Source: an uncultured Gammaproteobacteria bacterium (GTDB lineage Bacteria; Pseudomonadota; Gammaproteobacteria; Eutrophobiales; Eutrophobiaceae). From it: DNA of 64,000 nt. A program made the translations under genes and the position numbers. A model generated the notes under the pieces. It saw only the letters and a program-made list of their open reading frames with translations, made no database searches and was not told where the DNA came from. This document shows, piece by piece, positions 30,795 through 41,000 of the stretch. Every line of letters begins with the position of its first letter. The stretch's first letter is position 1. The stretch covers positions 2,496,001-2,560,000 of the forward strand of contig OY282354.1 in NCBI GenBank assembly GCA_958295485.1. The letters are read 5' to 3'.

Positions 30795-31778
30795 TCAGCG
30801 TCGCTGGTCTCGAAGCCAGGCGCGGAAATCCGCCTCGCCCTCGCATTGAAGCAAAGCATCCGTCACCGCTTCGTCGCTTACGCCCGTCAAGTTCAGGTCT
30901 CCGGCATCGATCCCCAGAACCTTGCCTATGAGCATTTTCATGGTCTCGGCGCGCGCCTCGGCGCGTCCCTCGGCGTACCCCTCGGCTTGTCCTTTCGCGC
31001 GCCCTTCCTCCCGTTGACTGTGAAGCCAGGGCGTGTCGTCAGGGTCAGTGCCTTCCCGCTCGCCCAAGGTTCGGCCTACCCGTTTCAGCACCTGACTGAC
31101 CGACGCCGATAACACCGGCTCGTTCAAAGCCGTATGAATCTCCAAAGCCGTCCAGCCCGGAAACGCCTGACTCACCGGCGCCGGCCGGTATGCGCCACCC
31201 TGCAACAGGTGAATCACTAACCCCGGCCGCCGCCCCGCCGGCCGACTCGGCGACGCCGCCTCCGGTACATCTACCCATACCTCCGGGAAACCCCACTGCT
31301 CATACAGCCCCAGCTTGCCCCGGCGGACGTCCGTCGTGTTGTCCACCTCCACTACTACATCGGGAAAATCATGCCGGCCTATCACCAGGCCCGCCGCCTC
31401 CGGCAGCCGCGCCTGGACCGGATGCAGGTATACCGACTGGTCTGCCTGCAGGATGCGCCGCCGCCGGCCCTGGCTGTCGTGCAACTCCAGGTCCATGGAA
31501 CCGTAGCAACGAATAGGCGAGCCGCGCAACGCCGCGATCACTGCGTATAGTTCCACCAGGCAATGCGAAGGGTGTTCATGGGCAATGCCGGTGGGTTCGC
31601 GCACTACCCAGGCAATCTCGGTATCGGCATCCCAATACTCCAGGCGGCCATCGTACATGTCGATGTCCCCACGCTTTATCGTGATTGGCCGGCAACCGGG
31701 AAATTCCGGCGGCGGCGCGGGTTGTGGGAACGGCTGCGCTTGGGGTTGCGTCGTCGTGGACTCTGGCTGAAGTTTCAT
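30795..31778 (-). CDS. Uma2-family (DUF820) endonuclease-like protein
   Basis: 327 residues. A proline/glutamine-rich N-terminus precedes a PD-(D/E)XK-type Uma2 domain (about residues 35-225) with the core PDVVVEVDNTTD and the downstream YEQWGFPEVWVDVPE. The C-terminal part has a charged repeat helix (GRAKGQAEGYAEGRAEARAE) followed by DLTGVSDEAVTDALL. The lysine of a canonical PD-ExK core is not obvious. Uma2 proteins are numerous in cyanobacteria and symbionts; function is mostly unknown. Its 3' end is duplicated just downstream. Confidence 0.82.
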   Translation of the reverse strand: MKLQPESTTTQPQAQPFPQPAPPPEFPGCRPITIKRGDIDMYDGRLEYWDADTEIAWVVREPTGIAHEHPSHCLVELYAVIAALRGSPIRCYGSMDLELHDSQGRRRRILQADQSVYLHPVQARLPEAAGLVIGRHDFPDVVVEVDNTTDVRRGKLGLYEQWGFPEVWVDVPEAASPSRPAGRRPGLVIHLLQGGAYRPAPVSQAFPGWTALEIHTALNEPVLSASVSQVLKRVGRTLGEREGTDPDDTPWLHSQREEGRAKGQAEGYAEGRAEARAETMKMLIGKVLGIDAGDLNLTGVSDEAVTDALLQCEGEADFRAWLRDQRR

Positions 31779-32106
31779 TTCGGACCTCCTTTTTCTGTGT
31801 CTGTAATGCAGGGCTATTTCGAGATCACCGTCAGGGGCGCTTCTCCACCATTTTTGCCTGCTCTTGCAGGGACGGGTTTCAAATCCGTCCCTGCTATGGG
31901 TTTGACCCGATTTTGGAATGGCCCTGGCGTCTGTGATGATTTCGTGCCTGGGTGGCCAACTCCCTGCGACCTCGGACTGAACGATAACAGAAGCGGCGTT
32001 TGGGTCAAGCGCTTTTTCCCCATCTTATCAATGATGGACTCGTTCAGGGCATCCCTGTTTGCGCCTTGATTTGTAGTTCGGGTTCAATTGTTGTTCAATA
32101 CCCGTC
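31779..32106. other. Intergenic region between Uma2 gene and dapE
   Basis: No gene seen. It contains a strong hairpin (31866-31894) and presumably the divergent promoters of the Uma2 gene and dapE. Confidence 0.5.
31866..31894. repeat. Intergenic hairpin element
   Basis: Perfect 10-bp inverted arms (GCAGGGACGG and its complement at 31885-31894) around a 9-base loop. The sequence type (CAGGGACGG...CCGTCCCTG) is a common dispersed palindrome in bacterial genomes. No T run follows, so it is more likely a REP-like element than a terminator. Confidence 0.75.
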
Positions 32107-33228
32107 ATGACGCTTGCGCTGACCAAAGACCTCATTTCCAGGCCATCGGTGACCCCGGATGACGCCGGCTGCCAGCAATTGATTGCCGAGCGCCTGGAAA
32201 AGTCCGGCTTCAAGGTCACCCACCTGCCCCGCGAAGACGTGGATAATCTTTGGGCTACCCACGGCGAGGGCAGCCCGGTCTTTACTTTCCTGGGACATAC
32301 GGACGTGGTGCCCGGCGGCGCGGAAACGGACTGGGACTCCGCGCCGTTCCAGCCGGAAGAGCGGAACGGCTATTTATACGGCCGCGGCGCCGCTGACATG
32401 AAAGGCAGCGTGGCCGCCATGGTTACCGCCATGGAACGGTTTATCGCAACCAACGGCGCGCGCCGCGGGACCATCAGCATATTGTTGACCAGTGATGAAG
32501 AAGGGATTGCGGTGAACGGCACGAAAAAAGTGTTGGAGCACCTAAAAGATAATAATGTGAAAATCGACTGGTGCCTGGTGGGCGAGCCTTCGAGCCGTGA
32601 CGCGATCGGCGATACCATCAAGAACGGCCGGCGCGGATCATTATCGGGTGTGCTTACCGTCTCCGGCGTCCAGGGACACGTGGCTTACCCGGCATTGGCA
32701 AAAAATCCCATCCACTTGGTCAGCCCGGCCCTGGCGGAATTATGCCGGCGGGTCTGGGACGAAGGCGATGCCCATTACTCCCCCACCAGCTTCCAGGTTT
32801 CCAACATACAAGCCGGGACCGGCGCCGAGAACGTCATACCAGCCTCCATACAAATCAGTTTCAACCTGCGATTTTCCAATGAATGGACTGAGCAAACACT
32901 CAAGGAAGAGATTGAACGGGTATTGCAACAACATGAATTAGACTACGCCTTGGCGTGGCGCCCGTGCAGTCAACCCTTTTTAACGAAGTCCGGAAAGCTG
33001 CTGGAGACCGTCCGGCGCGTGGTCGCCGACATAACCAACGTGACGCCGGAGGTCTCCACGGCCGGCGGCACTTCCGATGGTCGCTTCATCGCGCCCACGG
33101 GCGCCGAGGTGGTAGAGCTGGGCCCCGTGAACGCCACCATTCACAAAGTCAACGAACGCGTCCGCATCGCCGACCTGGAAACCCTGTCAACCATGTATGA
33201 AGCCATACTAAAACGGCTGATGACCTGA
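32107..33228 (+). CDS. dapE: Succinyl-diaminopimelate desuccinylase
   Basis: 373 residues, normal length. Zn-dependent M20 peptidase-family enzyme making LL-diaminopimelate for lysine and peptidoglycan. Metal-site motifs: FLGHTDVVP, GRGAADMKG, the catalytic TSDEEG, and GEPSS; the C-terminal ATIHKVNERVRI block contains the last metal His. Start begins directly with MTLALTKDLISRPSVTPDD as in the family. Confidence 0.96.
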   Translation: MTLALTKDLISRPSVTPDDAGCQQLIAERLEKSGFKVTHLPREDVDNLWATHGEGSPVFTFLGHTDVVPGGAETDWDSAPFQPEERNGYLYGRGAADMKGSVAAMVTAMERFIATNGARRGTISILLTSDEEGIAVNGTKKVLEHLKDNNVKIDWCLVGEPSSRDAIGDTIKNGRRGSLSGVLTVSGVQGHVAYPALAKNPIHLVSPALAELCRRVWDEGDAHYSPTSFQVSNIQAGTGAENVIPASIQISFNLRFSNEWTEQTLKEEIERVLQQHELDYALAWRPCSQPFLTKSGKLLETVRRVVADITNVTPEVSTAGGTSDGRFIAPTGAEVVELGPVNATIHKVNERVRIADLETLSTMYEAILKRLMT

Positions 33229-33272
33229 CAGAAGCCAAAAAATAATTGGCGGCCGGCGCATACCGGGGGTCA

Positions 33273-33294
33273 GGGCAACCACAGGGGGTTGCCC
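33273..33294. repeat. Dispersed intergenic hairpin (GGGCAACC type)
   Basis: Arms GGGCAACC (33273-33280) and GGTTGCCC (33287-33294) with a short loop, between the convergent dapE and aceA. It resembles a palindrome scattered through many environmental bacterial genomes. It may also help end transcription from either side. Confidence 0.7.
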
Positions 33295-33376
33295 CTACGG
33301 GTCAGCGCCGGTGGCGGCGCTGGGGCTTTTGCGACACCTTCTCCTGGGGAGAGTGTGGGGGGAAGTCGAGGCGTTC

Positions 33377-34666
33377 TCAGTTGTTGACTGCTTTGTCAAA
33401 CTGCTCTTCTTCGGTGGAGCCGGTCAGGGCCGTCACCGATGATTTGCCGCCCTGGATGACGGAGGTCACGTCATCGAAGTAACCGGCGCCTACTTCCTGC
33501 TGATGGGATGCAAACGTATAACCGCGTTTCGCCGCGGCGAACTCCGGTTCTTGTATCATCTCCACGTAGGCGGTCATTCCCCTCTGCGTATAGTTATGCG
33601 CGAGATCAAACATGTGGTACCACATGTTGTGGATCCCCGCCAGGGTAATGAACTGGTATTTATAACCCATGGCGCCCAGTTCACGCTGGAATTTGGCTAT
33701 GGTCAAATCATCCAGGTTCTTCTTCCAGTTAAAAGAAGGCGAACAATTGTAGGCCAGCAACTGTCCGGGATATTCCTTGTGTATGGCTTCGGCAAAACGC
33801 CTGGCTTCACCCAGGTCCGGAACCGCCGTCTCGCACCAGAGCAAGTCCGCATAAGGCGCGTAGGACAGGCCCCGGTCAATCGCCTGGTCAAGTCCTGGTT
33901 TTGTGACAAAAAATCCCTCTGAGGTTCGCTCACCGGTGACGAAACGTTGGTCCCGCTCATCCACGTCGGAGGTCAACAACGCGGCGGCGTTGGCATCAGT
34001 CCTTGCCAGGACGATGGTGGGCACTGCCATGATGTCCGCTGCTAATCGCGCCGCCGACAGCTTGTGGATCGCTTCCTGGGTGGGCACCAATACTTTGCCG
34101 CCCATGTGTCCGCATTTCTTGACGGACGCAAGCTGATCTTCAAAATGCACGCCGGCGGCGCCGGCTTCAATCATGCCCTTCATCAATTCAAAGGCATTCA
34201 GCACGCCGCCAAAACCGGCTTCCGCATCGGCGACAATCGGCGCAAAGTAATCAACGTCGCCGCTACCCCTGGCGCACTGGATTTCATCAGCCCGCTTGAA
34301 GGCATTGTTGATACGCCGCACCACGGTGGGAACGGAATCCACCGCATAAAGCGACTGGTCCGGATACATGGTCTCCGAGGTGTTGCCGTCGGCCGCCACC
34401 TGCCAGCCTGACAGGTAGATGGCCTTTACCCCGGCCTTCACCTGCTGAACAGCCTGGCCGCCGGTGACTGCGCCCAGGCTGTTTATGTAATCTTCATCAT
34501 TGACTAATCGCCACAACTTCTCGGCGCCTTTTTTAGCCAGGGTATGCTCAATCTGCACGGAACCCCGCAACCTGACCACGTCACCCGCGCCATAATCCCG
34601 TTTGACGTTCTTCCAGCGTGGATTCTCCGCCCAGTCCTGCTCCAATTGTTTCACATCAGTACCCAT
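33377..34666 (-). CDS. aceA: Isocitrate lyase
   Basis: 429 residues from the ATG at 34666, which has a clear GGAGAG ribosome site 7 bases upstream; a longer ORF to 34729 lacks one. Splits isocitrate to succinate and glyoxylate. Catalytic loop [18 protein letters not shown], metal-site [10 protein letters not shown], and [12 protein letters not shown] near the C-terminus. Implies a glyoxylate shunt and growth on C2 or fatty-acid carbon. Malate synthase is not in the window. Confidence 0.96.
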   Translation of the reverse strand: MGTDVKQLEQDWAENPRWKNVKRDYGAGDVVRLRGSVQIEHTLAKKGAEKLWRLVNDEDYINSLGAVTGGQAVQQVKAGVKAIYLSGWQVAADGNTSETMYPDQSLYAVDSVPTVVRRINNAFKRADEIQCARGSGDVDYFAPIVADAEAGFGGVLNAFELMKGMIEAGAAGVHFEDQLASVKKCGHMGGKVLVPTQEAIHKLSAARLAADIMAVPTIVLARTDANAAALLTSDVDERDQRFVTGERTSEGFFVTKPGLDQAIDRGLSYAPYADLLWCETAVPDLGEARRFAEAIHKEYPGQLLAYNCSPSFNWKKNLDDLTIAKFQRELGAMGYKYQFITLAGIHNMWYHMFDLAHNYTQRGMTAYVEMIQEPEFAAAKRGYTFASHQQEVGAGYFDDVTSVIQGGKSSVTALTGSTEEEQFDKAVNN

Positions 34667-34724
34667 TTTCAATCTCTCCAGCATAGAGTAATAAAAAATA
34701 TCTTTACCGCAACTCGCGCAACAA

Positions 34725-34858
34725 GGCAACCGCCTGCTTCATAAAAGCCCCCTGACAAGGGAATAAACTCACAAGTATCCCCCTGACAAGGGGGGAAACA
34801 GGAGAAACAGTTTGGGGGATACCCATTATCAGGTCATGACTTGAAGCAGGCGGTTGCC
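34725..34858. repeat. 134-bp element with 17-bp perfect terminal inverted repeats
   Basis: GGCAACCGCCTGCTTCA at 34725-34741 is exactly reversed at 34842-34858. The interior has no ORF but has repeated CCCCTGACAAGG-type motifs, one forming a small hairpin at about 34781-34795. The shape fits a miniature inverted-repeat element or a large cruciform, placed upstream of aceA. No clear target-site duplication was found. Confidence 0.6.
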
Positions 34859-35160
34859 CTGATCCGGGCAGGTTACAAAAATATGTATCATTTGACAAGT
34901 TAATATTTTTAACATCAACTACAGGGCGCATCCCGGCATGATCGATTCCGCCTTGTGAAACTCGACGGCCGCGGCGGCGGCTTTTAGCTTCTCATTTTTA
35001 TTTATACAATCATCGACGACTGGCGAGCGCTATCTTTTCGGGTAGCTTGCCGGCTTGATATACTTAACCATAACAAGTATTGGCAGTAATAGCCCTGTTG
35101 CATTATATTATTCCTTTCAGGCAAACAGGATTAATTTGAAAACCCAGTAGAGAAACCAAC
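34859..35160. other. Intergenic region upstream of clpS
   Basis: AT-rich with no gene I can support. It should contain the clpS-clpA promoter; candidate TTGCAT and TATATT-type boxes are present near 35097-35110 but the spacing is not convincing. Confidence 0.4.
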
Positions 35161-35274
35161 ATGAGTTCGACAACCTTATACCGCACCCTGGTTGAACAGA
35201 AGATCGGCCTGCGGGTCCCCATCGGCGTCAATATCGCGTTGATGCTGCCGGAGTTGCGAGGCATTTTCGTTTAG
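35161..35274 (+). CDS. Small ORF of unknown function, abutting clpS
   Basis: 37 codons (MSSTTLYRTLVEQKIGLRVP at the start, ending LPELRGIFV). The TAG stop is immediately followed by the clpS ATG, an arrangement suggesting translational coupling. GAGA-type bases precede the ATG. I recognise no family; it could be a leader peptide or the leftover start of another gene. Confidence 0.4.
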   Translation: MSSTTLYRTLVEQKIGLRVPIGVNIALMLPELRGIFV

Positions 35275-35604
35275 ATGTCCGATCCCGAAAAAACTTATGA
35301 GCATGATGACGACGGCGTAGCGTTACAGGAAGCAGAGCCGAAGCTGAAACGCCCGCCCATGTACAAGGTGATTTTGATCAATGACGATTACACGCCCATG
35401 GAATTTGTCGTTCATATCCTTGAAATCTTTTTTATCATGGACCGGGAGACCGCAACGCGGGTCATGCTGGAAGTGCATACGCGCGGGATGGGCGTGTGTG
35501 GTATCTTTAGCCATGAAACTGCTGAAACAAAGGTCTCGCAAGTGAATCATTACTCACGCAAGCACGAACATCCATTAATGTGTACAATGGAAAAAGCTTA
35601 CTGA
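35275..35604 (+). CDS. clpS: ATP-dependent Clp protease adaptor ClpS
   Basis: 109 residues. The core [22 protein letters not shown] contains the N-degron-binding Asn-Asp, and [15 protein letters not shown] the helper His. The N-terminal extension is acidic and flexible as usual. It delivers N-end-rule substrates to ClpA, encoded 16 bp downstream. Confidence 0.97.
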   Translation: MSDPEKTYEHDDDGVALQEAEPKLKRPPMYKVILINDDYTPMEFVVHILEIFFIMDRETATRVMLEVHTRGMGVCGIFSHETAETKVSQVNHYSRKHEHPLMCTMEKAY

Positions 35605-35620
35605 ACCCGGAAAACTGGTC

Positions 35621-37891
35621 ATGCTCGATAAAGATTTGGAACAAACACTGAACGTAGCGTTTAGAAAAGCCCGGGATGAACGCTATGAATTCATGACGGT
35701 TGAGCATTTATTACTGGCCTTGCTGAACAACTCTTCGGCGATCAAGGTGTTGCGCGCCTGTGGCGCCGACCTGAATGAATTGCAAAGTGAACTCACCAAA
35801 TTTATCGAAGAGAATTCCCCGCTGCTTATTGACGATGATGAACGGGAAATTCAACCTACCCTGAGTTTTCAACGGGTGTTGCAACGGGCCGTGTTCCACG
35901 TGCAGTCTTCCGGCAAGAAAGAGGTCAGCGGCGCCAATGTACTGGTTGCCATCTTCGGCGAGCGTGAATCTCACGCGGCTTTTTTCCTGAACCAACAAAA
36001 TATCGCGCGGTTGGACGTGGTGAATTACATTGCGCATGGCATCACAAAAATTCCGGAAGACGAAACCGGTGATTCCGCCGGCCCCTCCACCGGCGGTAAG
36101 ACGCGTCAGGATGAAGGGGGCAAGAATCCATTAGAGACCTTCACGGTCAACCTTAACAAGCAGGCGGAAATCGGGAAAATCGACCCGCTCATCGGGCGTG
36201 AACACGAAGTGCAGCGGACCATACAGATTCTTTGTCGCCGCCGGAAAAACAATCCGCTCTTCGTTGGCGAGGCCGGCGTCGGCAAGACCGCCATCGCGGA
36301 AGGCATTGCCAAGCAGATCGTTGATAAAGCCGTGCCGGAAGTGTTGTTGGACTGCACTATCTACTCACTTGATATGGGCGCTTTATTGGCCGGCACCAAG
36401 TATCGCGGCGATTTTGAGAAACGCCTGAAAAGCGTGATCGTCGAACTCAAACGCCACGAAGGTTCCATTCTTTTCATCGATGAAATCCACACCATCATCG
36501 GCGCCGGCGCCGCCTCGGGGGCCGTCATGGACGCCTCCAACATCATCAAACCGGTATTGGCCTCCGGCGACATCAAGTGTATTGGCTCCACCACGTATCA
36601 CGAGTTCCGCGGCATCTTCGAGAAAGACCGGGCGCTGGCGCGACGCTTCCAGAAAATAGACGTGACCGAACCCTCTATCGAAGAGACCATAAAGATATTG
36701 CAGGGGCTGAAATCCCGTTTTGAAGAGCATCACCACGTGCGCTACACCAACCAGTCATTACGCTCGGCGGCGGAGTTGACCGAACGTTATATCACTGACC
36801 GCCACCTGCCTGATAAAGCCATTGATATCATCGATGAAGCCGGCGCCTCGCAACAATTGCTGCCGCCGTCCAAACGCAAGAAGACCATCGGGGTGCACGA
36901 CATTGAGAACATGATTGCCAAGGTGGCGCGTATTCCGCCAAAGACGGTGACGACGTCCGACAAGAACGTGATGAAAAACCTGGAGCGCAACCTCAAGATG
37001 GTGGTGTTCGGGCAGGACAAGGCCATCGAGACCCTGGCCGCCGCCATCAAGATGGCGCGCTCGGGGCTAGGCAATCCGCAGCAACCCATCGGCGATTTCC
37101 TGTTCGCCGGACCCACCGGCGTGGGTAAAACGGAAGTCAGCAAACAATTGGCCATCGCGTTGGGCATCGAGTTGATTCGCTTCGACATGTCCGAATACAT
37201 GGAGCGTCACACGGTGTCGCGATTGATCGGCGCTCCGCCGGGGTACGTGGGTTTTGACCAAGGCGGGCTGCTTACCGATGAAGTGAATAAACACCCCCAT
37301 TGCGTGTTGCTGTTGGACGAAATGGAAAAGGCTCATCCCGACGTCTTCAACCTGATGTTGCAGGTCATGGACCATGGCACCTTGACCGACACCAACGGCC
37401 GGCACACCGATTTCCGCAACGTGATCATCATCATGACCACCAACGCCGGGGCTGAACGCATCAGCCGGCCTTCCGTCGGCTTTACCCAACAAGACCACAG
37501 CTCCGACGCCATGGAAGCCATCAAGAAAACGTTCAGCCCGGAATTTCGCAATCGCCTGGACGCAATCATCGAGTTCAATGCCCTGGACCAGAAAACCATC
37601 CTCAACGTGGTAGACAAATTCCTGGTCGAGCTACAGGCCCAACTGGATGAAAAGAAAGTTGTGATCGAAGTGGATGAAGCCGCCCGTCTCTGGTTGGGCG
37701 AACACGGCCACGACAAAGTCATGGGGGCAAGACCCATGGCGCGCCTCATCCAGGAAAAGATAAAGAAAGAATTAGCCGAAGAACTCCTGTTCGGCAAACT
37801 ACTCCACGGCGGCCACGTCACCGTCTCCGAGGCAAACGGCGAACTCACCATCGAAATCGAAGAAAAGGAAGCGGAAGGAATAGCGCATTAA
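35621..37891 (+). CDS. clpA: ATP-dependent Clp protease ATP-binding subunit ClpA
   Basis: 756 residues, normal length. Clp N-domain (about 1-145), AAA1 with Walker A GEAGVGKTAIAEG and Walker B ILFIDEIHTIIG, AAA2 with GPTGVGKTEVSK and VLLLDEMEKAHPD, then the C-terminal D2-small domain. Unfolds substrates into ClpP. Last conserved gene before the CRISPR-Cas locus. Confidence 0.97.
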   Translation: MLDKDLEQTLNVAFRKARDERYEFMTVEHLLLALLNNSSAIKVLRACGADLNELQSELTKFIEENSPLLIDDDEREIQPTLSFQRVLQRAVFHVQSSGKKEVSGANVLVAIFGERESHAAFFLNQQNIARLDVVNYIAHGITKIPEDETGDSAGPSTGGKTRQDEGGKNPLETFTVNLNKQAEIGKIDPLIGREHEVQRTIQILCRRRKNNPLFVGEAGVGKTAIAEGIAKQIVDKAVPEVLLDCTIYSLDMGALLAGTKYRGDFEKRLKSVIVELKRHEGSILFIDEIHTIIGAGAASGAVMDASNIIKPVLASGDIKCIGSTTYHEFRGIFEKDRALARRFQKIDVTEPSIEETIKILQGLKSRFEEHHHVRYTNQSLRSAAELTERYITDRHLPDKAIDIIDEAGASQQLLPPSKRKKTIGVHDIENMIAKVARIPPKTVTTSDKNVMKNLERNLKMVVFGQDKAIETLAAAIKMARSGLGNPQQPIGDFLFAGPTGVGKTEVSKQLAIALGIELIRFDMSEYMERHTVSRLIGAPPGYVGFDQGGLLTDEVNKHPHCVLLLDEMEKAHPDVFNLMLQVMDHGTLTDTNGRHTDFRNVIIIMTTNAGAERISRPSVGFTQQDHSSDAMEAIKKTFSPEFRNRLDAIIEFNALDQKTILNVVDKFLVELQAQLDEKKVVIEVDEAARLWLGEHGHDKVMGARPMARLIQEKIKKELAEELLFGKLLHGGHVTVSEANGELTIEIEEKEAEGIAH

Positions 37892-37920
37892 CCCCGCCTG
37901 CCCTGTTGCGCTCCGAAATG

Positions 37921-37950
37921 AAAAACGCCCCTCAATTGAATTGAGAGGCG
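37921..37950 (-). terminator. Rho-independent terminator of the tracrRNA
   Basis: The stem at 37926-37950 (CGCC...GGCG, 11 of 12 pairs) is followed in the minus direction by TTTTT at 37925-37921. In the plus direction no T run follows, so it is oriented for the tracrRNA rather than clpA, though it may also slow clpA read-through. Confidence 0.85.
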
Positions 37951-38030
37951 TATAGGGTTAGTCCTGTAAGGACATATCCTGCTAGAATTTTGTTGTAAAA
38001 AACGAGCAGGCTCAGTTCAGATACAATTCG
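37921..38030 (-). ncRNA. tracrRNA of the type II-C system
   Basis: On the minus strand a 36-nt anti-repeat (38027 down to 37992) matches the CRISPR repeat as written on the plus strand at 28 of 36 positions, including the first 16. With G-U pairs, 32 of 36 positions can pair with the minus-strand crRNA repeat; unpaired bases lie in the middle, as in RNase III-processed duplexes. The tail has a small hairpin (GTCCTTACAGGAC) and ends in a stem of 12 bp with one mismatch followed by five T. A promoter sits directly upstream. Total about 110 nt. It is transcribed away from cas9. No experiment supports it; the call rests on pairing, promoter and terminator. Confidence 0.88.
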
Positions 38031-38036
38031 CATATC

Positions 38037-38065
38037 ACTATAACACGAAAAAATAACAAATGCAA
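38037..38065 (-). promoter_or_regulatory. Putative sigma70 promoter of the tracrRNA, overlapping the cas9 start codon
   Basis: TTGCAT (38065-38060), exactly 17 bases, then TATAGT (38042-38037) on the minus strand, with a G start 6-8 bases downstream at the beginning of the anti-repeat. The -35 box is the complement of the cas9 ATG plus its second codon, so tracrRNA and cas9 expression are physically tied. Confidence 0.7.
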
Positions 38066-41000
38066 AAGAAAAGTGAAAAGCAAAATCCCTATATCCTCGG
38101 ATTAGACGTAGGTTCCAATTCCATTGGCTGGGCAGTGGTAGATTGCAAAATAGGAAAGGAAGAGAAGGAAGAGCATAAAGGGATCTATGCTGGATACAAG
38201 CCTATCTCTTTACGCGCCTTGAATTCCCGTATTTTCCTGGAAATGTTAGAGGCAAAGACCAAAGTACCTAAAAATCAAAAGCGGCGCGCTGCACGCGGGG
38301 CGCGCAATCGCAGAGACTATTATAAAGACCGTCGCAAGGCACTTGTGGAGATACTCATGGAAAATGGATTGCTGCCTGACGATTATCGATCAAAACCGGA
38401 AGATATACTTAACGAAATTGATCGCAGGTATGCCGAGCGCAAAGTTGATAAAACTTGGGATAAGAAAGAATGGACGGATGCTGAAAAAGCCTATTGCTCT
38501 CCCTATGCAATGCGTAACTTTGCCCTGAAAGAAAAATTGGAACCACACGAATTTGGGCGATTATTACTCCATTTACAACGCCGGCGCGGTTACTTCAGCA
38601 ATCGGGGCGCGAAATATATCGACCTCATAAAGTCATTGAATCTGACAGCCCCGAAAGACGACGAAAATGGGAACAAGGAAACAGGTCCTGTACTGGAAGC
38701 AATTGATCAGCTAAACGAAAAATTGAACGGGCGCACCCTTGGTCAATTCATTTGGGAAGAGTCACGGCATAGGGAAATGCCACCCCAGCGTATCACGTTG
38801 TTTCAGTTCGAGAAAACCAGGGAGTATAAAGGAAAGACCAATATCGAACGACTACAGTTTCGCGCCAGGCGTGAAATGTATGAAGAAGAATTTGACGCTA
38901 TATGGCAACAACAAAATGCCTTTCATGGGCTGTCTGATGAAACGGGCAAAAAAATAAGACATGAAATTTTCGACCAAAGACCCTTACGACTGCAAAAAAA
39001 CATCGTGGGCAACTGTAATATTTACCCGGATAAAAAACGCACGGCCCTGATGCGACTGGAGTTTCAGGAATTCCGCACCTTGCAAATGGTTAATAATATA
39101 AAAATCGGCGAGGCGCCATTGAGTAAGGAACAACGCCGACAACTTTCAGCCTTGGCCGATAACCCGAATGAGCTAAACCAATCGGGGCGCATTTCCTGGA
39201 AAAAGGTAGCTGAAACTTTGGGGGTAAAACCCAAGGATATAAATTACAGCCAAGGTGGGGATGAGGGTGAGGGGAAAACCGGCCTGGTCGGAAATAAAAC
39301 CGCCTTGGCGATCAGTAACTCCATCAATGGCCGTGCATGGCAGGAATTAGGCAAAAAAAAGCAAATTGAATTGGTGGAAGACCTGCTCACCATACACAAT
39401 AAAAAGGCCCTGTACGACAGGCTGGTCAAGCATTGGAATCTTGCCCCCTATCAATCCGATGGCAATTCTGAAGAAGGGGCTTTGGGTTTAGCCATGAATG
39501 AGCAACTGGAAGATGGTTATGGCAAGCACAGCCTCAAGGCTGTCAAGACACTTCTGCCACATTTGCGGAAGGGCCTGGATTACTACAAGGCAGTGGAAGC
39601 AATAGGTAAACGCGGGAGCATTACAAAAGACATCAAGGCAACCAACGATTCGTTGAATGTCATGGATATTCCTAATATCGCCAATCCTGTCGTACAGAAA
39701 GCCCTGTATGAAATCCGTCGCGTGATCAACTCCATTATCGAACGCTATGGCAAACCGGCCATTATCCGCATGGAGATGGCGCGGGAAATGAAATCCTCGA
39801 AAAAACACCGGAGTGAGATAGCCAGTCAGCAAGCCGAAAATAGAAAAAGGAACGAAACAGCAGAAAAAGAAATCCTGGAGCATTATAAGACAAGCAACAT
39901 CAATATCAGTTTGGAGACGATACGCGGTCAGGTGCGCCGTATCAGATATGATGACCGGGCGAAATACAAGATGTGGAAAAACGAGCAAGAGGAAAAATGT
40001 CCATATTGCCAAAAACTGATCGGTTTTAATGAATTATTCTCCGGTGAAGCGGATATAGAGCACATCCTGCCTTATACCGGCTTCAGACAAAATTACATGA
40101 ATACGGTGGTTAGTTGTCGAACCTGCAATGATATAAAGAAAAAGCGCACACCTTATGAAATCTGGGGATCCGATACGGACCGTTGGCAACGTATAGAAAA
40201 GTTTGCCAAAGAAAAATATCGCAAAGACTTGTTCCCCAAGCAACGCAACGTGCTTAAAAAAAAGCACGATCCGGAAAACGAGAAAGACTTTGTTGAGCGT
40301 CAACTTAACGATACGCGCTATATCGCCACCGCCACTAAAAAAATGTTGGAAAAGTACGGTATCACTATTGATGTGAATAACGGCGCCGCTACCGGAGAAT
40401 TACGCCGCAGGTTGGGATTAAATAATATCTTACCCAGAAGCGGGCCTGACTCCGGTGCATATAAGACAGTCGATACCGGCACTGGTGAAATTTTGCAATA
40501 CGACGCGAAAAAAGCAGAGAAATCCAGGCAGGATCATCGTCATCATGCAGTAGATGCCTTTGTTATCGCCATTACCGACCGCGCCATGCTGAAAGCCATG
40601 ATAGAGGCGCATAAAAAAGAACAAGACAACAAAGATCCGTCACGCTGGAAAACCAAGGAAGAATGGATAAAAGAAAAGCGTTTGATATTGCCTGGCAGTT
40701 GGGAAGATGGTGATAATTTGCATGATGTTTTAGGAAGGAAATTAAACGCCACCGTAGTAGCGCACATGACAAAACGTAAAATTTGGGGGGCGTTGCATAA
40801 AGAAACACTATATGGCAAATCGCATTTTAACCAACATTTGAATATAGAGGGCATGAGGCCAAACCTCCTGGAAGATGTGCAGAGAATCGCAGAGGCTGAT
40901 GCAAACGATGATAGACGTTGGATTGCGGATGAAGAACTGCGCGACGTTTTATTGCAGTGGGCCAAAGAAATGCAAGAACTGAAACTGTCTGACCGCACCC

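Noticed and set aside
37992..38060. tracrRNA on the plus strand
   Set aside because: The plus direction has no hairpins or terminator after the anti-repeat and runs into cas9, whereas the minus direction has a promoter, a tail and a terminator.
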